Assembly: GCA_015060685.1 (NCBI GenBank)
Contig: SUXZ01000005.1
Location: forward strand, 62,001 to 126,000
DNA: 64,000 nucleotides
Reading direction: 5' to 3'
Origin: Mediterranea massiliensis
GTDB taxonomy: Bacteria > Bacteroidota > Bacteroidia > Bacteroidales > Bacteroidaceae
A program made the position numbers and the translations under genes. Below the pieces are notes generated by a model. That model saw only the letters and a list, made by a program, of their open reading frames with translations, ran no database searches and was not told the DNA's origin. Shown here one piece after another: positions 38,157 to 43,641 of the stretch (position 1 is the stretch's first letter; each line of letters opens with the position of its first letter).

Positions 38157-38165
38157 GCAAATGTA
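38157..38165 (-). promoter_or_regulatory. promoter of the small-peptide/lipoprotein operon (-7 TACATTTGC)
   Basis: TACATTTGC on the minus strand fits TAnnTTTG. Transcription would start near 38150 and read through 37920-38135, 37747-37887 and the lipoprotein gene to the UUCG terminator. Confidence 0.55.
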
Positions 38166-38276
38166 GGGATAATATTTTGAACTGCAAGCAGATTTCCGTA
38201 AATTTTTCTCCACCTTATTTTACCCTTGCGTGCGCGTAAATATACCACTATATTCCGCGAACAGACCATGCAGAAT

Positions 38277-38388
38277 CGTACAACGACTTGGCAATATCGT
38301 ACAATCTGCACCCGAAAACGTACAAATACCACCCGAAAACGTTCAAATACCACCCGAAAACGTACAAACACCACCCGAAAACGTACAA
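38277..38388. repeat. iteron-like array: six CGTACAA units at exact 21-bp spacing
   Basis: CGTACAA begins at 38277, 38298, 38319, 38361 and 38382, with CGTTCAA at 38340; every step is exactly 21 bp (two helical turns). The last four units share the longer form CCCGAAAACGTACAAATACCA. Weaker matches at 38235 and 38256 keep the same phase. Such phased repeats typically bind a protein cooperatively along one face of DNA. Confidence 0.85.
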
Positions 38389-38397
38389 TCTTCACCG

Positions 38398-38427
38398 ACT
38401 TCACCAACTTCACCGGTGAAGTTAGTA
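38398..38427 (-). repeat. 30-bp palindrome-cored repeat, copy 2 (reversed)
   Basis: Reverse complement of the unit at 32255-32284, identical over the core AACTTCACCGGTGAAGTT (38406-38423) and both flanks. It forms an inverted pair with copy 3 around the 42-bp palindrome. Confidence 0.85.
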
Positions 38428-38461
38428 CCAACCGAAAGAAAGAAAAAGGAGGATTTGACTT

Positions 38462-38503
38462 TTACTATAGTAATATAATATTAATATTATATTACTATAG
38501 TAA
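38462..38503. repeat. 42-bp perfect palindrome without loop
   Basis: Each base at 38462-38482 pairs with its mirror at 38483-38503; outermost half begins TTACTATAGTAATATAATAT. AT-rich with one G/C pair per ten bases, able to form a cruciform. Not followed by a T run and far from a stop codon, so not an ordinary terminator. Confidence 0.9.
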
Positions 38504-38545
38504 CTACCCGACCGCTAAAAAAAAGGCAGTGAACTATCCGCACCC

Positions 38546-38575
38546 TACTAACTTCACCGGTGAAGTCGGTGAAGT
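38546..38575 (+). repeat. 30-bp palindrome-cored repeat, copy 3
   Basis: Same orientation as copy 1, core CTTCACCGGTGAAG at 38552-38565, one base different (GTCGG for GTTGG). Lies 66 bp past the end of the DUF4248 gene. Confidence 0.85.
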
Positions 38576-38640
38576 AGTGAACTCGCGCGGCAGGGGTGGA
38601 TGAAAATTTTCGCGTCCGCAAAGGATTTTCGCCGCCGGCC

Positions 38641-38874
38641 TTAAGGCTCGCCCAGAAATCGGACTATGGCGGCCACCTGCGCCGGGGTAAAGGTGCGCGC
38701 GCGGCCGTCGTAGCCCAAGGCGGCCAACTGCTGCGTCAAGGCAGGATTGTAGGCAATCCATGCCCGCAGCTTGCGGAAGGCGTTCTTGGGGTCGATGTGG
38801 GGGTTGTAGAGCTGTGCCAGCTCGGTGCGTCCGTAGGTGCGCACGGTGAAGGTGGAGCGTTGTAGTGTGTCCAT
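38641..38874 (-). CDS. DUF4248 family small protein
   Basis: 77 residues from the ATG at 38874; a longer open frame to 38952 crosses the promoter and is not used. The sequence RTYGRTELAQLYNPHIDP followed by AFRKLRAWIAYNPAL and the C-terminus FTPAQVAAIVRFLGEP is the DUF4248 pattern: a short helical, probably DNA-binding-like protein found beside HU-like and VirE-type genes in Bacteroidales. Function unknown. It is divergent from the HU-like gene, and each has a TATCTTTG box in the 206-bp gap. Confidence 0.85.
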   Translation of the reverse strand: MDTLQRSTFTVRTYGRTELAQLYNPHIDPKNAFRKLRAWIAYNPALTQQLAALGYDGRARTFTPAQVAAIVRFLGEP

Positions 38875-38920
38875 AGAAAATCGTTGGCAAGGAGGGGCAT
38901 ACTTTCCGCCTCGTTGCCAT

Positions 38921-38929
38921 GCAAAGATA
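38921..38929 (-). promoter_or_regulatory. DUF4248 promoter (-7 TATCTTTGC)
   Basis: TATCTTTGC on the minus strand, 46 bases before the ATG at 38874; it excludes the longer reading frame as the start. Confidence 0.7.
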
Positions 38930-39003
38930 GGAAAAATTCGGGAAACAGACAAGAATAAGTGACGTTAAGTGACGCAAAGTGACAACCCGTCGGCAGGGCG
39001 TCG

Positions 39004-39011
39004 TATCTTTG
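39004..39011 (+). promoter_or_regulatory. HU-like gene promoter (-7 TATCTTTG)
   Basis: TATCTTTG 69 bases before the ATG at 39081; divergent to the DUF4248 promoter 75 bp away. No exact -33 TTTG. Confidence 0.65.
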
Positions 39012-39080
39012 TAGGCGGAAGGCGGGAGGCAGCTGCAGGAGGTTCTGCGGCACAGTCCATCCCCCAACCCCAACAAAACG

Positions 39081-39581
39081 ATGTATTACATTCTTACACA
39101 AAACAATTCGGAGGCCTTGGGCGAATACAAGGGCCACTGGTATGCACAGGCAGTATCCATCAAGACGGTGGACATGAATGCGCTGGTGAAGCACATGGCC
39201 AGCCACAACTCGGCATTCTCGGCAGGTACCATCCGCGGCGTCATCAGCGACATGGTGAGCTGCATCCGCGAACTGGTGCTGGAGGGCAACTCGGTGAAGA
39301 TTGACGACCTGGCCATCTTCTCGGGAGCCATCGAGAACGTAAAGGGCGGAGCGGCATCGGCCGAGGAGTTCAACGTGTCGAAGAACATTGCCGGCATCAA
39401 GGTGAATGCTTTGGGCACCGGCAACTTTGCCAAGACGCGCCTGAATGCCGACTACTCGCTGGAGTATGCGCCTACCTACACCGACCCGCGCACGGGCAGC
39501 GCAACCGGTACGCCTGGCGGCAGCGGCAGCGGCAACACCTCGGGCGGCGACGGTGGTGATGTGCTTGATCCGCTGGGATAG
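39081..39581 (+). CDS. HU-like DNA-binding protein with Gly-rich tail
   Basis: 166 residues. The first ~125 residues match the Bacteroidales HU-HIG type: YKGHWYAQAVSIKTVDMNAL, helix with GTIRGVISDMVSCIRELVLE, then GNSVKIDDLAIFSGAIENVK and beta-arm residues through NFAKTRLNADYSLEYAPTY. The C-terminal ~30 residues are a flexible tail (GTPGGSGSGNTSGGDGGD). Such proteins probably bend or coat DNA; their specific role is unknown. Together with the divergent DUF4248, the smalltalk peptide and the amidase, it forms the commonly seen Bacteroidales HU/amidase set, though here the amidase lies 3.6 kb away. Confidence 0.88.
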   Translation: MYYILTQNNSEALGEYKGHWYAQAVSIKTVDMNALVKHMASHNSAFSAGTIRGVISDMVSCIRELVLEGNSVKIDDLAIFSGAIENVKGGAASAEEFNVSKNIAGIKVNALGTGNFAKTRLNADYSLEYAPTYTDPRTGSATGTPGGSGSGNTSGGDGGDVLDPLG

Positions 39582-39701
39582 TGATTAGCGATTAGCTATT
39601 AGTGATTAGTGATGGCCACACTATCCTACTTGACTACTTGACTACTCACTACTTAACTACTACGGACGCAATGTATTGCGTCCCTACAAAAACACAAAAT
39701 T
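39582..39701. repeat. microrepeats and first copy of the 47-bp direct repeat
   Basis: GATTAG-type units, then 39600-39646, identical over 47 bases to 39883-39929, then CTACTT units and a GGACGCAAT hairpin at 39664-39688. Confidence 0.8.
39664..39688. repeat. dispersed hairpin GGACGCAAT-gt-ATTGCGTCC + CTACA
   Basis: Second copy of the element at 3705-3728; differs only in the spacer. Located 14 bp before the smalltalk gene. Confidence 0.75.
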
Positions 39702-39818
39702 ATGGAAGAACAAAAAAAGAAGAAAAACACGTTTGAACTAATCTTGAAGATTATCATTGCGGTGGCATCGGCCATTGCGGGAGCATTGGGCGCCACGGCG
39801 TGCAAGGGAATGTTTTAA
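39702..39818 (+). CDS. smalltalk-type small membrane peptide
   Basis: 38 residues: a Lys-rich start (MEEQKKKKNTFELI) and one hydrophobic segment with IIIAVASAIAGALGATACKG. This is the layout of the 'smalltalk protein' family named in Bacteroidales annotations: a tiny single-span protein with a Cys near the end, placed after HU-like genes and usually before an amidase. Role unknown. Flanked on both sides by copies of a 47-bp direct repeat. Confidence 0.8.
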   Translation: MEEQKKKKNTFELILKIIIAVASAIAGALGATACKGMF

Positions 39819-39950
39819 TTAGCGATGAACGATTAGCGATTAGCGATTAGCGATTAGCGATTAGTGATTAGTGATTAGTGGTTAGTGATTAGTGATGGCC
39901 ACACTATCCTACTTGACTACTTGACTACTGACTACTTGACTACTTAACTA

Positions 39951-39980
39951 ACTTCACCAACTTCACCGGTGAAGTTAGTA
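39951..39980 (-). repeat. 30-bp palindrome-cored repeat, copy 4 (reversed)
   Basis: Reverse complement of copy 1, identical over all 30 bases. With copy 1 it forms an inverted pair about 7.7 kb apart that brackets the accessory block. Confidence 0.85.
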
Positions 39981-40020
39981 GGAGGGGGGGATGAGTGCTG
40001 AGTGCTGAGTGCTGAGTGAT

Positions 40021-40122
40021 GAGTGTAGAATTAACTCAAAACTCGGCACTCACAACTCACAACTCATAAAAGAGTGTAGAATTAACTCAAAACTCAGCAC
40101 TCACAACTCACAACTCATAAAT
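40021..40122. repeat. 51-bp tandem duplication
   Basis: Units 40021-40071 and 40072-40122 start GAGTGTAGAATTAACTCAAA and differ at two positions. They lie just before the TATCTTTGC box of the next gene. Confidence 0.85.
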
Positions 40123-40128
40123 ATTTTC

Positions 40129-40137
40129 TATCTTTGC
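40129..40137 (+). promoter_or_regulatory. promoter of the lipoprotein gene (-7 TATCTTTGC)
   Basis: TATCTTTGC 71 bases before the ATG. The predicted leader RNA consists almost wholly of AACTCA-type microrepeats. Confidence 0.6.
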
Positions 40138-40208
40138 ACCCAGTGAACTCACAACTCAGAACTCAGAACTCTTAAAGCTCATAACTCATAACTCACAACT
40201 CAGAACTA

Positions 40209-41042
40209 ATGAAAAAGCTTCTTCTTCTCTCTTGCATGGCGGCCTGCATGGCCTGCACCAACGTGGAAAAACCGGCAGCCGAACGGCTGGAAATGGCCCG
40301 ACAAGCCTTTGCCGCAGGCAATTACAACGAGGCCAAACTGCAGATAGACAGCATAAAGATACTCTACCCCAAGGCGTTCGAAGCGCGAAAGGCAGGCATC
40401 GGACTGATGCAGCAGGTGGAGCTGGAAGAGCAACAGAAAAGCCTGGCATACCTGGACAGCCTGATTGCCGACAAACGCAACGAGCTGGAGGCGATGAAGG
40501 GGAAGTTTGCCTTCGAAAAGGACGAGGAGTATGAAACCATCGGACGATACCTGCACCCCTCGCAGGTGATTGAAAAGAACCTGAACCGCAGCTTCCTGCG
40601 CTTCCAGGTGGACGAGCTGGGCAACATGAGCATGACAAGCATCTACTGCGGCAGCCGAAACATTCACCACACGGCCGTAAGGGTGAGCTGCACGGACGAA
40701 AGCTTTGCACAGACACCGCCATCGAAAGACAGCTACGAAACCAGCGACCTGGGCATGCAGATAGAGAAGGCCGACTACAAGCTGGGCGAAGACGGCAACG
40801 TGATGGGCTTTGTGGCCCTGAACAAGGAGCGGAACATACAGGTGGAATTCCTGGGCGACAAGAACCATAGGATGCAGTTGGGAAAAGCCGACAAAGAGGC
40901 GGCAGCCGGCATCTACAGCCTGGCAGAGGTGCTCTCTACCCTAACCCGACTGAACAAAGAACGCGAAGAGGCGAAGCAGAAGATTGCGTTTATCGAGGGA
41001 AAGATGAAGGAGCGGGCTCACCAAGCCACCTCGGGGATGTAG
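40209..41042 (+). CDS. lipoprotein of unknown function with coiled-coil ends
   Basis: 277 residues with signal MKKLLLLSCMAACMAC (lipid-modified Cys at 16 or nearby). After it comes a short TPR-like helical segment (ERLEMARQAFAAGNYNEAKL), a coiled coil near 75-100, a beta-rich central part with GNMSMTSIYCGSRNIHHTAV, and a C-terminal coiled coil with LTRLNKEREEAKQKIAFIEG. I do not recognise a named family. Its 3' end overlaps the convergent receiver-domain gene by 25 bp. Confidence 0.7.
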   Translation: MKKLLLLSCMAACMACTNVEKPAAERLEMARQAFAAGNYNEAKLQIDSIKILYPKAFEARKAGIGLMQQVELEEQQKSLAYLDSLIADKRNELEAMKGKFAFEKDEEYETIGRYLHPSQVIEKNLNRSFLRFQVDELGNMSMTSIYCGSRNIHHTAVRVSCTDESFAQTPPSKDSYETSDLGMQIEKADYKLGEDGNVMGFVALNKERNIQVEFLGDKNHRMQLGKADKEAAAGIYSLAEVLSTLTRLNKEREEAKQKIAFIEGKMKERAHQATSGM

Positions 41043-41416
41043 CGGCTGATGGCTGCACGCAGCACACCGATGGTAATGGGCTTCACCAACACCTCGTTGG
41101 CACCTGCCTCGAGGGCTGCTTCGCGGTCGCGCGCAAAGGCAAAGGCAGTCTGCATGGCAATGGGAATCTCCTTGTCCATTTCGCGGATGGCCTTGGTAGC
41201 TTCCAAACCGGTCATTTCGGGCATCTTGATGTCCATCAGTATCAGCCTGGCTTCGCCGCGATGCTGCTTATACAAATCAAGTATCTCTTTTCCGGTGCGC
41301 GCCCACAGCAGGTTGCACTTCTTGCCGGCAATGGCCTTGATGAGCTTGAAATTGCTATCGTCGTCTTCGGCAACAAGAATCAATGGGCGTTCGGTTTCGT
41401 TCATTGCATTATCCAT
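41018..41416 (-). CDS. orphan CheY-like response regulator receiver
   Basis: 132-residue single-domain receiver with no output domain. Acidic pocket EDDD at 17-20, phosphoacceptor Asp62 in LILMDIKMPEMTG, switch Thr90 in AMQTAFAF, and Lys112 in VLVKPI are all present. No histidine kinase gene is in the window, so the partner is unknown; it may be a phosphate shuttle or respond to hybrid kinases common in this phylum. Overlaps the convergent lipoprotein gene at its 3' end. Confidence 0.9.
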   Translation of the reverse strand: MDNAMNETERPLILVAEDDDSNFKLIKAIAGKKCNLLWARTGKEILDLYKQHRGEARLILMDIKMPEMTGLEATKAIREMDKEIPIAMQTAFAFARDREAALEAGANEVLVKPITIGVLRAAISRYIPEVAW

Positions 41417-41537
41417 CTCGATTCGTTTTTTGTTCTTTAATCAGGTTTAAGGATGTGCAAAAATAAACAAAAGTTTTGCAAGTAAAGCCAATTCGGAAAA
41501 AAAATATGCAGAATTTGCACAGATTATCGGCAAACGC

Positions 41538-41546
41538 TATCTTTGC
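41538..41546 (+). promoter_or_regulatory. promoter of the metal-efflux locus (-7 TATCTTTGC)
   Basis: TATCTTTGC 22 bases before the ATG at 41568, with a TTTG at 41513-41516 at slightly long spacing. Confidence 0.6.
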
Positions 41547-41567
41547 AGAGGAAAAATAGAAGCCCCG

Positions 41568-41993
41568 ATGAAGAAAATCGAACACATAGCCTATCTGTTT
41601 CTGATGCTCTGCACGCTGATGTGGGTAGTGCCGGTAGTGCCGCACCACCACCACGCCGACGGACAGATTTGCATGAAGGACGATATGCACGACGGCTGCC
41701 GGCATCAACACGATGACCAGCACGAGGGCCACCACCACGGATGCAGCGATAAGGGGTGCATCACCACACACTTTTTCCAACAACTGCCTGCAAGCAACCA
41801 ACGCCAGGCAGACTTCGAGCAGGTGCCCTCCACTCCCTTCGTGGCACCTATCCTACTTACCGACCTACAACTGCCCACATCGTGCCACCACTGCAATCAT
41901 TGCGGATACATAGAGTGGCTGCACAGCACGTCCATACAGCGTGCCATAGGGCTTCGTGCGCCGCCATTCGTAGTACTTACTTTTTCGTCTTGA
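41568..41993 (+). CDS. His/Cys-rich exported protein (DUF6769-like)
   Basis: 141 residues with an N-terminal hydrophobic segment (HIAYLFLMLCTLMWVV). It then has PHHHHADGQICMKDD, HQHDDQHEGHHHGCSDKGC and a later SCHHCNHCGYIEW, i.e. many His and Cys suited to binding zinc, copper or cobalt. Proteins like this precede CzcCBA-type efflux genes in Bacteroidales, and the efflux operon follows here on the same strand. Likely role: metal capture or sensing in the periplasm. An inverted-repeat element separates it from czcB, which may uncouple the genes. Confidence 0.75.
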   Translation: MKKIEHIAYLFLMLCTLMWVVPVVPHHHHADGQICMKDDMHDGCRHQHDDQHEGHHHGCSDKGCITTHFFQQLPASNQRQADFEQVPSTPFVAPILLTDLQLPTSCHHCNHCGYIEWLHSTSIQRAIGLRAPPFVVLTFSS

Positions 41994-41997
41994 ATAG

Positions 41998-42414
41998 CTA
42001 ACTTTCCTTTTTGCCTTGATGCAAAAAGAAAGTTACAAAGAAAAAAATCAAGGGCTGGTGTCTTCGGTGCTATTCGTGCAAAGCCATTAGCGGACGGAGC
42101 TAAAACTCACACTGCGTGTTCAAACAATCGCTCCTTTCCCGCTCCTGGCAAAGCCCTCACCGACGCACCTACGCCAAGGCCCTTTCCCTGCGGCGTGTTT
42201 GCGTGGATGTTTACCCATCCGGATGGCTTTTCGGCCTCACTGTAGGGGTGTTAAGCGGAACGGCTGCTTTTAGCGTTAAAAAGCGCAGGCTGTTTGAGCG
42301 TAGCGAGTTTTTGCGCTTTAGCTAAAAGTAGTTGTGGAGTAACCCCGGAAGTGCAGCCTTGATTTTTCTTTTGTTACTTTTCTTTGCATCAAGGCAAAGA
42401 AAAAGTAAAAGGAA
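41998..42414. repeat. ~410-bp inverted-repeat element (MITE-like)
   Basis: Left arm 42001-42057 and right arm 42354-42410 are imperfect inverted repeats of about 57 bp; both contain TTGCCTTGATGCAAA-type sequence and a TCAAGG(G)CTG end. A second, inner inverted repeat pairs AGCTAAAACTC near 42100 with GAGTTTTTGCGCTTTAGCT near 42306. It lies in the whole 469-bp gap between the DUF6769-like gene and czcB. The internal frame at 42116-42325 (ends RRLFERSEFLRFS) looks like a by-product of the repeat. No transposase. Confidence 0.75.
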
Positions 42415-42462
42415 AAGTAAAAACAAAAACAACGCAAAAAATCATAAACCAATAAAATCAAT

Positions 42463-43629
42463 ATGAAGTTATTTTACATAGCAGTAATAGGACTCTTCCT
42501 GTTAGGCTCCTGCACAAGCAAACAAGCGCATACACACGAAGCCCATGAGCACGAAGCACATGAACATGAAGCCCACGAAGGCCATGCACACCAGCATGAA
42601 GGCCACGGCGATGAGATAACCCTGTCGGACAGCAAGGCGCATGCCGCCGGCGTAGAGGTGGGCGTGGCAGAGCCAACCACCTTCTACCAGGTAATCAAAT
42701 GCAGCGGACAGATTCTGGCTGCACAAGGCAACGAAAGCACCGTAGTGGCCAGCATTGCCGGAGTGGTGAAGTTCAACAACAAACTGACCGAGGGCATGAA
42801 GGTGGGGCAAGGCGCCGCACTGATGACACTATCGGCCAAAAGCATCGCTGCGGGAGACCCCGTAGAGAAGGCGCGCGTGGCCTACGAGGTGGCCAAGGCG
42901 GAATACGAACGCATGGAGGCACTTGTGGCCGACAAGATTGTATCGGCCAAGGCCTTTGCACAAGCCAAGGAGAGCTACGAGAACGCACGCATAGCCTACG
43001 AGGCCGTAAACAAGCATAACGCCACAAGCGGAACCACCATACAGGCACCCATCGGCGGATATGTAAAGAACCTGCTGGTAAAGGAGGGCGACTACGTCAG
43101 CGTGGGCCAACCGCTGGCCAGCATCACACAAGACCAACGCCTGTCGCTGCGCGCCGATGTATCCGAACGCCACTATCAGGCACTGCGCACCGTAGAGAGC
43201 GCCAACTTCTGCACGCCCTATAACAATAAGGTTTACGAGCTGAAGACGCTGAACGGACGACTGCTGTCGTACGGCAAAAGCTCGAGCGGAAACGGCAACA
43301 TGATTCCCGTTACCTTCGAGTTCGACAACCGCGGCGAGGCCATGCCAGGCTCGTTTGTCGAGGTCTATCTGCTGGGCGCACCGCAAGAGGGTGTCATCGC
43401 CCTGCCCATCGGCGCACTGACCGAAGAGCAAGGCAGCTACTTCATCTACAAGCAGGTACACCCCGAACGATACATGAAGCAGCTGGTCGGCCTGGGAGCA
43501 TCGGACGGCACGCGCGTACAGATTCTATCGGGCGTAAGCGCCGGCGATAAGGTTGTGATGCGCGGAGCATATCAAGTGAAACTGGCCAATACAAGCCATG
43601 CCATACCGGGACATAGTCATGAACATTAA
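42463..43629 (+). CDS. czcB: heavy-metal efflux periplasmic adaptor (CzcB/CusB type)
   Basis: 388-residue membrane-fusion lipoprotein (signal MKLFYIAVIGLFLLGSC, Cys17). Directly after the Cys comes a His-rich stretch with repeated HEAHEHEAHE, likely metal-binding. Then the usual adaptor order: barrel-sandwich half, helical hairpin (VEKARVAYEVAKAEYERMEA near residues 130-180), second sandwich half (IQAPIGGYVKNLLVKEGDYV) and beta-barrel/proximal domain (LPIGALTEEQGSYFIYK). It links the inner-membrane pump to the outer-membrane channel. Which metal is moved is not clear. Symbol given for family, not substrate. Confidence 0.9.
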   Translation: MKLFYIAVIGLFLLGSCTSKQAHTHEAHEHEAHEHEAHEGHAHQHEGHGDEITLSDSKAHAAGVEVGVAEPTTFYQVIKCSGQILAAQGNESTVVASIAGVVKFNNKLTEGMKVGQGAALMTLSAKSIAAGDPVEKARVAYEVAKAEYERMEALVADKIVSAKAFAQAKESYENARIAYEAVNKHNATSGTTIQAPIGGYVKNLLVKEGDYVSVGQPLASITQDQRLSLRADVSERHYQALRTVESANFCTPYNNKVYELKTLNGRLLSYGKSSSGNGNMIPVTFEFDNRGEAMPGSFVEVYLLGAPQEGVIALPIGALTEEQGSYFIYKQVHPERYMKQLVGLGASDGTRVQILSGVSAGDKVVMRGAYQVKLANTSHAIPGHSHEH

Positions 43630-43641
43630 TTGTGCTGAATT

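Larger units (their letters stand above)
38136..38640. other. 505-bp non-coding region with iterons and palindromes
   Basis: Contains, left to right: the TACATTTGC promoter, six 21-bp-spaced CGTACAA repeats (38277-38388), a reversed copy of the 30-bp repeat (38398-38427), a 42-bp perfect AT-rich palindrome (38462-38503) and a forward copy of the 30-bp repeat (38546-38575). No convincing gene; reading frames here encode only repeat peptides such as PPENVQIPPENVQ. The layout looks like a protein-binding control region or an origin. Confidence 0.7.
39819..40208. repeat. 390-bp gene-free microrepeat region
   Basis: Runs of GATTAGC/GATTAGT units (39830-39895), the second 47-bp repeat copy (39883-39929), TTGACTACTTGACTACT units, copy 4 of the 30-bp repeat, GAGTGCT units, a 51-bp tandem duplication (40021-40122) and AACTCAGAACTCA units running up to the ATG at 40209. 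No gene is visible. Confidence 0.85.

Noticed and set aside
38277..38388. CRISPR array
   Set aside because: Repeats are directly tandem at 21 bp with no unique spacers, and no cas genes are present.
38230..38478. 82-residue frame with PPENVQ repeats
   Set aside because: It is the 21-bp array translated; all frames through it give repeats because 21 is divisible by 3. No start signal or domain.
42116..42325. 69-residue frame inside the inverted-repeat element
   Set aside because: Overlaps repeat arms, lacks a promoter, and such frames recur only as part of the repeat.
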